From contig NC_057320.1 in NCBI RefSeq assembly GCF_000687475.1, forward strand, positions 4,030,001-4,094,000: a DNA stretch of 64,000 nucleotides, in the 5' to 3' direction. Positions 12,001 through 23,147 of the stretch are shown piece after piece (within the stretch, counting starts at the first letter, position 1; every line of letters starts with the position of its first letter). The notes beneath the pieces are model-generated. The model was given only the letters and a program-made list of their open reading frames with translations. It ran no database searches and was not told the origin of the DNA. Both the position numbers and the translations under genes were made by a program. Source of the stretch: Ustilaginoidea virens (taxonomy: Eukaryota; Ascomycota; Sordariomycetes; Hypocreales; Clavicipitaceae).

Positions 12001-15000
12001 ACCACAGCGCGGGCAAGACGATTGCCAAGTTTCTGAGCAGCTTCCCGACGGTACACGTGGAGGCAGAGATCGCGCCGTTGAACCGCGACGTGCTGCGAAT
12101 CAAGCTGCACGTGATTCCGGACTTTTCGTGGAAAGATCAGGTCCACGGAACCTCGGAGTCGTTTTATGTCTGGGTCGAGAACTCTGAAACTTCCGAGATC
12201 TATCACTACGAGTTCTTCATCCTGAATAGGAGAAAGCTCCACGACGACCACGAACTAAACTTCACCATCCCGCTATCAGACCCACTGCCGACGCAAATCT
12301 ACGTCAGGGCAGTATCCGACAGGTGGCTCGGTGCCGAGACGGTCACGCCAGTCTCGTTTCAGCATCTCATCCGCCCTGACACGGAAAGCGTGTACACGGA
12401 CCTTCTCAACTTGCAGCCGCTGCCCATCTCGGCTCTGAAAAATCCCGGCCTGGAGGAAATCTACGGTCAGCGGTTCCAGTTCTTCAACCCGATGCAGACT
12501 CAAATCTTCCACACGCTGTACCACACGCCTGGCAACGTCCTCCTCGGATCCCCGACGGGCAGTGGAAAGACGGTCGCGGCCGAGTTGGCCATGTGGTGGG
12601 CTTTCCGGGAGCGACCCGGGTCCAAGGTCGTGTACATTGCTCCCATGAAGGCTCTGGTCCGGGAGCGCGTCAAAGACTGGGGGACGAGATTGGCCCGCCC
12701 TCTTGGACTCAAAATCGTCGAACTGACTGGCGATAATACCCCGGACACACGAACTATCAAGGATGCCGACATAATAATCACAACTCCTGAGAAATGGGAC
12801 GGCATCTCACGTTCTTGGCAGACCAGAGGCTACGTCAGGCAGGTGAGCTTGGTCATAATTGACGAGATACATTTGCTTGCAGGCGATAGAGGTCCCATTT
12901 TGGAGATTATTGTTTCTCGTGAGTGCCAATGTTGCCCCCCCTTCCCGGGGAAAAACCAATGATCAAGACACACAAAGACCCAAAAAAAAAGCCACTGACA
13001 CCCCGACGTAGGAATGAATTACATTTCGTCATTGACCAAAAACAAAGTCCGCCTCCTTGGCATGTCCACCGCGTGCGCCAACGCCACCGACTTGGGGAGC
13101 TGGCTTGGCGTCGAGGAAGGGCTTTTCAACTTCAAGCACTCGGTCCGTCCGGTACCCCTGGAGCTCTACATTGACGGTTTCCCGAATATCCGAGGGTTCT
13201 GCCCCCTGATGCAGTCCATGAACCGGCCAACCTTCCTGGCCATCAAGAACCACAGTCCCAACAAGCCAGTCATTGTCTTTGTCGCCTCTCGTAGACAGAC
13301 TCGCCTGACGGCCAAAGACCTCATCAATTTCTGCGGCATGGAGGACAACCCTCGCCGTTTTCTGCGCATGGACGAGGAGGACCTGCAGCTCAACCTCGCA
13401 CGGGTCAAGGACGATGCTCTGAAGGAGGCCATCAACTTCGGCATCGGGCTTCATCACGCCGGCCTGGTGGAGTCTGATCGCCAGCTGTCCGAGGAGCTGT
13501 TTCTGAACAACAAGATCCAGATCCTGGTAGCGACCAGTACCCTCGCGTGGGGTGTGAATCTGCCCGCGCACCTGGTTGTCGTCAAGGGGACTCAGTTCTA
13601 CGACGCCAAGGCTGAAGGGTACAGGGACATGGACCTCACCGACGTGCTTCAGATGCTGGGCCGGGCCGGGCGGCCGCAGTTTGACAATTCCGGGGTGGCG
13701 CGCATCTTCACGCAAGATGCCAAGAAGGACTTCTACAAGCACTTCCTGCATACCGGATTCCCGGTCGAGTCGTCTCTCCACACCGTGCTGGACAACCATC
13801 TTTGCGCCGAGGTGTCGGCCGGAACCATTGTCACCAAGCAAGACGCCCTGGACTACCTCACGTGGACCTTTTTCTTCCGGAGACTGCACAAGAACCCTTC
13901 GTACTACGGCCTAGAGCTGTCGCCCGAGGAGCACAGCACCGTGGCCGCGCAGCAGCTGGCCAACGAGTACATGGTCGACATGGTCAACAAGTCGCTCGAC
14001 GAGCTCGCCCAGTCAAGGTGCGTCGAGGTCTTGCCCAACGGAGACGTCGACGCCACGCCCCTCGGCAAGATCATGAGCTACTACTACCTGTCGCACAAGA
14101 CGATCCGCCACCTGGTGCGCCACGCCAGGGCAAATGCGTCCTTCCTCGACGTGCTCTCCTGGATGTCCCGAGCCGCCGAGTACGACGAGCTGCCCGTCCG
14201 CCACAACGAGGACCGCGTCAACGACACGCTGTCGGCGAACCTCGCCTATCCCGGCCACGCCTTCGGCCTGCCCATGTGGGACCCGCACGTCAAGGCCTTC
14301 CTCCTCCTGCAGGCGCACATGTCGCGCATCGAGCTCCCCATCACGGACTACGTCGGCGACCAGACCTCGGTGCTGGACCAGGCCATCCGCATCGTCCAGG
14401 CGTCCGTCGACGTCCTCGCCGAGCTGGGGCACCTGTCCTCGTGCCTGCAGATGATGAAGCTCCTGCAGTGCATCAAGTGCGCCCGCTGGCCGACCGACGC
14501 CCCCGTCTCCATCCTGCCCGGCATCGAGCCCGACTCGACCGAGGACGAGACCACGCTGGCCGAAGTCGGCGCGGCCAAGCCCTCGGAAGTGGCCAGCCTC
14601 GGCAAGCGCCTCGGTCTCGGGTCGAGCCAGCTGCTGTCGCGCTTCGCCCACGCCGCGTCGCTGCTTCCCGACGTGTCGGTGTCGGCCGAGCACGTCACGT
14701 GGCGCTCCCTTACCGTCGCTCTGAGGCGCGTCAACGCTCTCGTGGACCGCGGCGCGCGCATCTACGCGCCCAGGTTCCCCAAGCCCCAAGCCGAAGGCTG
14801 GTTCGTGCTAGTCGCCGACGTGCAACGCGACGAGGTCATTGCCGTCAAGAGGGCCACGTGGACCAGCACCGGCGTGCCGTCCGCCAGGGTTGTCATGAAG
14901 CTGCCGGAGCCGCAGCAAGGTCAGGCCAGGAAAGTGGACGTGCTGGTCGTCAGCGACGGATACGTAGGACTGGAATACCGGCTCCTGGGCGTGGACATTC

Positions 15001-15035
15001 CAGCGCCTGCTGCGACGCAAGACGACGACGGTTGA
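9009..15035 (+). CDS. SLH1: Ski2-like double-cassette RNA helicase Slh1/ASCC3
   Basis: Helicase of the ribosome-quality-control trigger complex, which splits stalled collided ribosomes; human ASCC3 is the counterpart. Three exons, 9009-9920, 9984-12918 and 13012-15035, join to 1956 residues, close to yeast Slh1. Cassette 1 has Walker A APTGAGKT at residues 300-307, DEVH at 422-425 and SATLPN, followed by a Sec63-like unit. Cassette 2 has SPTGSGKT at 1160-1167, DEIH at 1264-1267, a second ATP-dependent module and a second Sec63 unit at the C terminus. Both Walker lysines and both DExH boxes are intact. Intron 1 (63 bases) interrupts the Walker A codons between A304 and G305. Intron 2 (12919-13011) separates LEIIVSR from MNYISS. 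The spliceosomal paralogue Brr2 is the alternative; the N-terminal acidic region and length favour Slh1. Confidence 0.93.
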
Positions 15036-15883
15036 CTCTGGAGAAAAGTCCGTGATGGGGGAAAAGCAGGGGAAAGAAACTCTTGCAATTAGGTCCTTAC
15101 CATAGGTCCTTACCAGGGAAAACGCAAGGAAACTCTTGCAATTACGTAGCGACTATGTTCTTGGCAGGGAAAACGCAGGGGAATCTCGTAATTATGTAGC
15201 GACTATCAAAGTACTTGCTATAACTGGGCAAGGGGATTATCAAAGGAAAAAATACAGGTATATATAAGAAGAGTAGTCTTGCGACAACCAGCCACCATGT
15301 GAGCCTTGTAGGATATAGGATATACCGAAACCATGCCGAATCGAGACGAACAATGAAAAAAAAAAAGAAAAAAAAAAAAACACACACACAAGAGCATGAA
15401 AGACCTGGCCATCATGCAATCAGGGAGAAAAGAAAAAGGCCAAATGGTCAAATGCCACGCCGCCCAATGAATTAGTGGTATACCAGGAGTCGCCGCAACG
15501 CCAAGATGAAGGGAAAACATGCAGCTACAGTGCTATGCAAAAGATGCGACGTGGACATGAAGAAGAGAAAGAAGAAGAAGAAGAAGAAGAAGAAGAAAAG
15601 AAAACAGCATGCAGATAATGGGCCCAAGTCGGGAAAGGAGTATTTGGCCGTGGGTACGGGCAGATGCTCGACTCGTCAAAGGAGATGACGGATGACGGGC
15701 GAACCGGATCCGTTGTAAATGTTGAAGGATGACGCGTCGCGGGCCTGACCCGTGACGCGAGCAAGGCTTGTTTGAGCCATGAGCGGCCCACCCGGGTATA
15801 TATATATATATATATATATACACATACATATATACTGATATGTTCTTGGGCACGACCGCCACGGGTCGGTGACGGAGGCGCGC
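15036..15883. other. Convergent spacer between slh1 and the Rab gene
   Basis: Contains a near-repeat of GCAATTA(C/G)GTAGCGACTAT-like sequence (about 15085-15210), an A-rich run (about 15355-15382), an AAG repeat (about 15560-15600) and a (TA)n microsatellite (15796-15836). No coding support. Confidence 0.6.
15796..15836. repeat. (TA)n microsatellite
   Basis: About twenty TA dinucleotides just beyond the 3' end of the Rab gene, followed by TA/CA-rich sequence. Simple-sequence repeat in non-coding DNA. Confidence 0.85.
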
Positions 15884-16946
15884 CTAGCAGCACCGGCGGC
15901 GGGCTTTGGCGGCGTCGTCGGCGTCGTCGCGACCCTGCGGTGTGGCGCCGTTCCTGTCGACGGTGACGGCCGGCGAGAAGGCCGGGGAGAACAGCCAGCT
16001 CCTCCGGTCGCGACCGACGCGGAAGCTGCCGCGCGGGTTGACGCCGTCAAAGTAGCCGCCATCCATGCCGGCCTCGTAGCCCGGGGTGCCGGGGCTGGCC
16101 GTGGCCAGCAGCAGCGCCTGCTGCATCTTGCGGTTCTGCTCGACCAGCTTCCTGGCCACGACGCGGAAGACCTCCTCGACGCCCTCGCCGCTCTCGGCGC
16201 TGATCTCGTGGCAGGCGTCCCAGCCGACCTCCTGGGCCCAGAAGCCGGAGCTGCGCTTGGAGCTGGGCGTGCGCGGCTCGACCACGTTGGGCGCGGGCGC
16301 GGGCGCGGAGCCGGGCAGCCCGCTGTGGGAGGTGGCCGTCGGGGGCGGCGTGCTGCCCAGGCCCGGGGCGAGGTTTTCGGCGACGTAGGCGATGCAGCGC
16401 TCAAAGGGGACCTGCCTGGCCGAGGGGTCCCGGGCCACGATGTCGGCCTTGGTGCCGACGACGTGCAGGACCACGTCGCTGGGCAGGTTGCGCCGGAGCT
16501 CGTTGAGCCAGGCGCCCATTTCGACAAACGACTGCGCGTCGGTGATGCTGTAGCAGAGGATGCAGGCGTTTGCGCCGCGGTAGTACAGACGAGATATGGA
16601 TCGGAACCGTTCCTGGCCAGCTGCGACGCCGGTGGATGTTAGCGAAAATGGCAAGCAGACAGCGGCAGGTCTCCCTCCTCTCTCTCTCTCTCTCTCTTTC
16701 ACTCTCTTTTTTTGTGTTTCCTTTTTGTTGCGAAACTCGGGGGAAAGACGAACCTGTATCCCATATCTGCAGTCGAACCATGGTGTCGGTGTCGTTGTCG
16801 ACGACGCGCTTGGTCAGGAAGCTTGCGCCGACGGTCGACGTGATCTGGGACGAGTTGAAGGCGCCTTTGCAGAAGCGCATGACGAGGGAAGTCTTGCCCA
16901 CGCCCTGGGCGCCAAGGACCACAATCTTGGCCTCCAAAGACGACAT
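15884..16946 (-). CDS. Rab-family small GTPase with extended C terminus
   Basis: Membrane-traffic GTPase. Two minus-strand exons, 16754-16946 and 15884-16620, join to 309 residues. Visible motifs: P-loop GAQGVGKTS near residues 11-19, WDTAGQERF spanning the splice junction at about 62-70, GTKADI as the base-specificity TKxD motif, and ISAESGEGVEE as the SA loop. The C terminus is RRRCC, a double-cysteine geranylgeranylation signal. The switch II text RSISRLYYRGANACILCYSITD is closest to the Rab5/Rab22 (Vps21/Ypt5) branch, so an endosomal role is inferred. It is about 100 residues longer than a usual Rab, with a Pro/Thr/Ser-rich insertion near 135-165 and a long hypervariable tail. The intron (16621-16753) carries a TC repeat. 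Branch assignment is less certain than the family. Confidence 0.88.
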
Positions 16947-19729
16947 GGCGGAAGCGGATCGGGTTGCTTTTTTTCTTCTTTTGCCGCACCGAACGGAATC
17001 CGAGGAAGATGACGAGCCTCGGGGTCTCCGGGGTTAGCACAAAAGACTTGGGCCAGCGAGAGAGACCGAGTAAAGCTGCTCCGGGCGGCGGCTCGCCTCG
17101 ACGAGGGACGAAAAAAAAAAAAAAAAGGGCCGGAATCCGGGACGGGCGGCACGCAGCCAAAGCGCAGCTCCGGGTGCCCCGAGCGAAAGCGGTATTTGCG
17201 AAAGAGAGGCACGAACGGATAAACGGGTCGGTTTGGCGCTCGCTCGCGCGCACGGCGCACACACGCACACAGGACGGAAGGAAAAAAAAAAAAAAAAAAA
17301 GGCAGACGTGTGCTGTTTGGGAGAGAAGGGGGGCGATGGAGAAGAAGGAGCGGGCTGGGGGATGCGGCCGCCTATAGCATGGTCGGGCTGTGGCATCAGC
17401 GGGCACGGGACGCGGGGACAAGGCAGCCGGAGGACGGCGCTCTCATGGTCGTGGGTGCCGATGCGAGTTTGGCGCCGGGGGGGACGGGGTTGGGATGTCG
17501 GGGGTTGGTGGTGATGGCGAGCGGCGAGCGGCGAGCGGCGAGCGGCGAGAGCGTAGGCGTAGGCGTTGGCGTTTGCGTTTGCGCAGCGGCGGGAGGGCAC
17601 GGCGCGATGGCCTGGCGAGAGGACGATGGCAGAAGGTTTGACGGGAGGAGGAGAGGATGTGACGATGGCGGATGGCAGATGGCGGATGGCGGATGGCGGG
17701 CGGGCGATGTTGTTTTTGGGGGATTTTGCCGCGTCGTTCTTTTCGTCGCCCGGGGCTATGTGTGGCTGGCTGGCTGGCTGGCTGGGCGCTGGAGGGGCTG
17801 ACGCTGGCGGGTGACGGGTGGCTGTGGGGGGTGGCTGTGGGGGGTCTGGGCGGCAGCCAATAGGTTTGACCATGTATCGACATAACCTACCTCTAGTACC
17901 TAGGTACCTAAGGCAGTAGGCGGCCTTTCAGCCAGTAATAAGCCGCGTGATGCCTTCTCTCTCCAGTCCCCTTCTCTCGTTGTATTTGTCCTCATCTTGT
18001 TTCATTTTGCATTGTAAAAGGGTCCTCGAGCAACGAGCTGCGTCTTTGCATTTTTTCAATTCTCACCGTCTCTCTCCTGGCCAGAGTTTCAGGGACCAGG
18101 GCAAGAGACCAGGGCAAGCCACTCCGCTACTTGCAGCGACTTGCCGACTGCCGGAGCAGGTACATATATATGTACCTTGCGCAACCACCACAACGCTGCG
18201 CTGGCTTCCCCGACTTATTAGTATAGTAAATGGCGACCTGTGGCTGCGAGTGCCAGGCCAGCAGGTTCTATCGGCGACCTCTCCGACTATACTCTGTGCT
18301 TCAACTCGTCGCAAAACAATGCCTCTGACAGCTTTGCCAAAGTAAATGCAACGCGACCCGGCACCTCTAACCTTAGGTATGTAGGAACCTAACCTAGCGC
18401 GGGGTGCTTGGTGCCCACGCCTCGCTCACCTGCCCAGGCAGCAAATCCACCGTCGGCTTCCATCACTGCCGCATTTTGGAGTCACGCTCTCGCATTGCAA
18501 AAGAGGGAGATCATGGAGTGTGTGGGGGTGGCAGTCAAAACTTTGGCAATGTTTGTCCCAGGAATGGGGGGGGGGGGGGGGGGTGGAAACTGGGGCACAC
18601 GGCGCGCAATCTCGATCATCGTAAAGTTCATGCTGGTGAGCAACTGCCTGCCTGCCCTGTGAGCGTGTCATGTGACTGACAAAGGGAATGTCGCTGTTCA
18701 TTTCAAGCCGCGACAAAAAAAAAAAAAAAAAAAAAAAAAGAGGAAAGCCCGTGCCAGTCTGTGAATGTCACCGGCACGGCGACGTCATACCGCATGCGCC
18801 CAGCATTAACCCTTGTCGGGCGCCGCATACCAGCCCATCCCGCCCATTCCTAGGCGCTCATGGCCAGAAATATATACAGTAGCCCCAGCCGCCTGCTCCT
18901 CCTCCGTCTCCCTCGCGCCCAATCAGAAAGCGCCACTGGCAAGGGCAAGGGCAAGGGCAAGTCGTTCTTTCCTCGCTCTTTCAACTCCCGATTCACTCTC
19001 CTCACTCCTCGCCCAGCACGGCGCCACCAATCAGAGCGGCCATGTCGGCCCAAGCCTTGTCGAGAACCCCAACCCCCAACCGTGGAAGAAGACGACCAGC
19101 AGGCAAACAAGAGCACCTCGTGTCCGTTGGAGACATGCAGAGATTCCAAACGGCTTTTGAACTTGCAGCCCAGTAGCCCCTTTCCCATGCCCCAACGTGC
19201 TGTGCTGGTTGGACCGAGGAGACGCGCCCAAGCGGCTGGCTGGTTTGCTGCTGGTAAGAGTCAAGACCAAGACCGCCGCCCTCTAGTCTCATCCACCAGA
19301 CTAACCACTGAAGAGAGAGTGTGCACAGGGGGGGGGGGTCCCTTGTAACACTTTGACCCCTTGTTTGCCCATGGCTTATCATTAGTTTGGACTTGATCAC
19401 AAACGAGGTTGACGCAGATGGAGAACAAAGACGCCTTGCAGGCGAATCGCTCCTCCATCCCCGTGGCGGCAGTATACATAGACGACCTTGGCGCAGCACC
19501 CGCCTTTGGCGACATGTCCGTGACAGCTCGCTTCCGCCACGCTCAAACTTTGATTCCCCTTTGCTCTCGGTGCAGAGCAAAGTTGCCTTGACTTGCCGAG
19601 TCTCGAGGCTACCTTCTTCCGAGACTCCCATCTTTTTCTCTGCTTGTGGGCGAGGCGCCGGACCTGTATCAACCAGTCCAACCAACCCGACCGGAAAACA
19701 CCAGAACAGTGCCTTATTACCCTGCCACG
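16947..19729. other. Divergent region between Rab and SUR7-like genes
   Basis: About 2.8 kb. The Rab-proximal part carries A-runs at 17111-17126 and 17282-17300, and tandem GCGAGCG (about 17516-17549), GTAGGCG and GATGGCG (about 17662-17700) repeats. Farther on are TACCTAGGTACCT sequence at about 17887-17912 and related sequence at 18372-18398, a G-run (about 18566-18583) and a 25-base A-run at 18715-18739. The open frames here are repeat-driven and unconvincing. Confidence 0.55.
18715..18739. repeat. 25-base poly(A) run
   Basis: Uninterrupted adenine run in non-coding DNA about 1 kb upstream of the SUR7-like gene. No target-site duplication or retroposed coding sequence is visible beside it. 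Confidence 0.8.
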
Positions 19730-20832
19730 ATGAAGATCGGGCGGGTTTCCGCCATTTTCCCCCTGGCGCTCGCAGTGGTCAGCTTCGTGCTGTGCATGCT
19801 GGCGCTTTTTGCCGGTCACAAGCAGGGTTTCATGGAGGACTACGCCGTGGTTCGGGTACGCTTGATTCAAAGATTCCCTGAACACCCCCCCTCCCCCTTG
19901 CTAACCAACTTGATTGCTTCCAACAGTTGAACACGTCCATGATAGGTCACACTCTTTTTGACGGCAACAACACGAGCAAAGGAAAAGACGGCGATAAGAA
20001 AGGCGGCCTGCTCGGCGATATCCAAGGTTGGTGGCATGATGCCAAAGACGACGCCAAAGACAAACTCCACGACATTTCGAGCCACGTGGCCGACAAACTT
20101 GCTGAGAAGCTCGGCATATCCGAATGGTATTCTTTGCACGTCATGGACTCGTGCAGAGGCATGTTTTCGCCCAACACAACGGCGTCGAATCCTGGACTCA
20201 ACGTGACAAACTGTACCGTGTCCAGTCCGGATAGTAAGTCGAACCCGGTTCCAGCAGCAAAAGCCTAGGAAGGCGCATCCTGCTGCTCTGCTCCTGCCCA
20301 TCTTCTGACTTTGCTCCCGTCTCCAGGTCGTCTCAACTTGACGGCCATCCTGGATCACGAACTCAAGGTCGGTCCCGTCAAGCTCAACCTAGCCGACCTG
20401 GACTGGCCCGACAGCATCCAAGACGCCGTCAACCTCCTCAACAATGCTCTGCTCGGACTCTTCATAGTCTACGTCTTGGGTGCCGGCTTCATCGGCCTCT
20501 CCGTGCTGACGAGTCTTGTTGCTCTTTGGAAGCCGGACCTGCGCCGGGTCGCCTTGCTGAATTTTCCGATTGCCGCCCTGGGCTTTCTTTCAGTTCTCAT
20601 CGGAAGCATCATGGTCACCGTTGCCGCGAACAAGGCAGTCAGAGGGGTCAACAAGGTTGGGGACAAGGTTGGCATTTCAGCCAGCAGAGGCGACAAGTTT
20701 TACACCATCACCTGGGTGGCAACGGGCTTCATGGCCGCCGTATGCCTGTACTGGCTAGTGCATTTTTGCCTGGTGCGCAAAGAAAGAAGGAGAGGCGCGT
20801 TTGGCGAGAAAGCGGGCGGAGCGCGACGTTGA
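19730..20832 (+). CDS. SUR7/PalI-family plasma-membrane protein
   Basis: Four-span membrane protein of the SUR7/PalI family, linked to eisosomes, wall integrity or ambient-pH sensing. Three exons, 19730-19855, 19927-20233 and 20327-20832, give 312 residues. Segment 1 lies at about residues 7-27 (IFPLALAVVSFVLCMLALFAG). It is followed by a long extracellular loop holding NTS, NTT and NVT glycosylation sites and the family-type Cys pair (DSCRGMF...NVTNCTV). Segments 2-4 lie near 186-211, 219-243 and 267-291. The loop contains a charged stretch of Asp/Lys repeats (DAKDDAKDK). The C-terminal cytoplasmic tail is short and basic, so the PalI-type long tail is absent. This favours a SUR7-like structural role over PalI signalling (inference). 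Confidence 0.85.
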
Positions 20833-21446
20833 TTTCATGAGCCATGAAAGCATGTCTGCGGCGCACAATGGCCTTGATCGAAAAAAGCAGAAAAAGAAAA
20901 AGGAAAAAAAAAAAAAAAAAGAAAGAAAGCATGCTGCTTCAAGGCTAGGAACGATGTACGATTGATGATGTCATTTACACACACTATGTATATATACCTT
21001 GTCCCCGAGAAACCGGAGCCGGCGTTGCTGTGCGCCAAGCGATATTGGGGAGCACGGGGAAGAATAGCGTTGTCCGAGTCTGAGAAAAGTGCGAAGCGTG
21101 TTTGCGTTGTATAGACCAGGATAGAAAACAAACACACGACACGATTGTTGTGCCGGCGTTTTGCGGTTTCGAGCCGTCAAGAAGAAGCAAACATCATCAC
21201 CCGCAGCAATTACGTCATTCCGTGATGCCGCCTGCATGGTCCGGCCTCGGGGCTGAGCCGGCCACTGGCAGCCCGTCTGGCCCGCTGCCTCCCTCTGGTC
21301 CAGTCGTCCGTCTCCCAGCCGCATCTGGCCCCTGCAGCGATTCCCTCGCGAACCTCCCCCCTTTCTCGGTAGTCCCCTTTCTCCGCTCCAACACTCTCCC
21401 ACTGTGTATTGCAAACCCGCCCAAACCTGCCAGCTGCGCCCGAGCC
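20833..21446. other. Spacer between SUR7-like and MscL genes (same strand)
   Basis: Holds a long A-rich stretch (about 20880-20932), probably in the 3' UTR of the upstream gene, and the presumed promoter and CT-rich leader of the MscL gene. No coding frame is supported. Confidence 0.55.
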
Positions 21447-22221
21447 ATGCCCAGCGACACGGACACGGAGCCCGGCCGCACCGAAGCCGACTCGCTCCTC
21501 GGGCGGACCGGCCACAACGTGAAGCGCTTCTTTGACGGCTTCATCGACTTTGCTTTCCAGGGCAACATTCTCGAGATTGCCTTTGGGCTGATGTATGTAC
21601 GTCGGGCGCGTGCGCACGGAAGCTCCCCCCCCCCCCCCCCCCCCCCCCCCCCGCCCACTCTCTTCCCCGAAAAAAAAAAAAAACACACAACGACAACTAT
21701 GACAATCGTGAAAGGCGCCGCTTGCTGACCGCACGACCAGCATCGCCAACATCTTCACCGACCTGGTCAAGTCGTTCGTCAGCGACGTCCTCATGCCCCC
21801 GCTGTCGGTCGTCTTCCCCGTCAACAGGAACATTGAGCAAAAGTTCGCGGTGCTGCGCCCCGGCCCCGGCAAGGGGCGCAACGCCACGGGGGGGTACAAC
21901 ACGCTCGCGCAGGCGCTCGACGACGGGGCCGTCGTCCTGGCCTACGGGGCGTTCGTGTACCAGCTCGTGTCGTTTGCCGCGGTCGGCGTGGCGCTGTACG
22001 GGCTGGCGCACGTGTACACCTGGGTGTCGCGCGACCCGGTGATCAAGCACACCAAGAAGTGCGCGTACTGCCGGAAAAGGATAAACGAGAAGGTGAGCGA
22101 GCGGGTGTCTCTTTGGTTTTTGCTGGGTTGCGGGCTGACGCAGGTGTGTGTGTGTGTGTAGTGTCTGCGCTGTATGAATTGCACGAGCTGGCAGGACGGG
22201 AGGGAAGACCGAGATGGCTGA
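21447..22221 (+). CDS. MscL-family large-conductance mechanosensitive channel
   Basis: Tension-gated channel family, mostly prokaryotic but present in fungi. Exons 21447-21592, 21741-22092 and 22162-22221 give 185 residues. The first helix and its lead-in read DFAFQGNILEIAFGLIIANI followed by FTDLVKSFVSD, near residues 33-65; GNILEIAFG corresponds to the gating-helix region of bacterial MscL. The second span is near 112-145 (VVLAYGAFVYQLVSFAAVGV). Between them is a loop with an NAT glycosylation site. The cytoplasmic tail ends with four cysteines in two CxxC pairs (C156, C159, C170, C173), a pattern expected to bind zinc; a further Cys sits at 167. Intron 1 contains a 28-base poly(C) run. The subcellular membrane is not evident. 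Family call is strong; physiological role is inferred. Confidence 0.9.
21625..21652 (+). repeat. 28-base poly(C) run in MscL intron 1
   Basis: Uninterrupted cytosine tract between donor 21593 and acceptor 21740, followed shortly by an A-run (21669-21682). Its true length is hard to sequence reliably and may differ between reads. Confidence 0.85.
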
Positions 22222-22511
22222 GAATGGAGGCGTCTGGCGGGCATTTGGGGAGGGTGGCGTCTACAGCCGAGGCGGGAGAATGGGTTGGATGGTGGCAGCG
22301 TTTTCCGGGCATGGCGTTGCTTTCCGAAGCATCAGACAGAGATCTGGCACGATTCGCGTTATGGCAGCGGTTGATGTATTATGCATCATATGATACAGCT
22401 ATTTACTGGTGATGAGAGATGCGCGAATCCTCCTTCTGTTGGTGCTCCCAACGTGCTAGCCTGGCTTACAGTACACGGGGGTTGACGTGCAGTCGTGGCT
22501 CGTCAGCTCGT

Positions 22512-23109
22512 CTAAAGCGCGAGGACGCCTCCCACCACAGCAGCTACGCCGGCCAAGACAGCATTTTGGGTCACTGCCGGCCCGGCAGCGTTTGTTCCCT
22601 TGCTGGAGGTGGAAGTGGAAGTGGAGGCGGAGGCGGAGGCGGAGGCGGAGGCGGAAGAGGCAGTCGCTTGACTGGCAGTTCCGGACGTGGTCTTGCTTGG
22701 CTGATTTTCGGAGCCGGTGCCGACGCCCGCGGCGGTCTTGCTTGGCTGGTTTTCGGAGCCGGTGCCGACACTCGCGGCGGTCTTGCTTGGCTGGCTTCCG
22801 GAGCCGGTGCCGACACTCGCGGCGGTCTTGCTTGGCTGGCTTCCGGAGCCGGCGCTGGCAGTCGGGCCCATCGAGTTGGTGTCGCTCGCCACGGCTGCAG
22901 GGGACGCAGGGAGTTTGTCGGCCCCGGCGGTAATGGTGACGGGATACATGAGGGTAGAGTAGCTCGTTTCCACCGTCTCGGAGGATTCCACGCTGGATTG
23001 GGTGAGCATCACCGCGCACGAGGCCAGCTCCTTGTCCGGATCAAGCTTGCAATCAGCCTGGACCTGCAGGGTGCTGAGCAAGATGCGCGTCAGCCCAAGG
23101 ATAAAAGAG

Positions 23110-23147
<38 letters not shown>

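Noticed and set aside
9669..14789. Long open frames on the minus strand opposite SLH1 (up to 365 codons)
   Set aside because: They are shadows of the GC-rich coding strand. None has a recognisable domain, while the plus strand encodes a complete helicase.
13802..15055. A 417-codon plus-strand frame overlapping SLH1 in another phase
   Set aside because: Arg/Pro/Ala-rich composition typical of out-of-frame reading of GC-rich DNA; no domain.
17034..17883. Pro/Ser/Arg-rich frames upstream of the Rab gene
   Set aside because: Produced by GCGAGCG, GATGGCG and CTGG tandem repeats in the promoter region; open in several frames at once.
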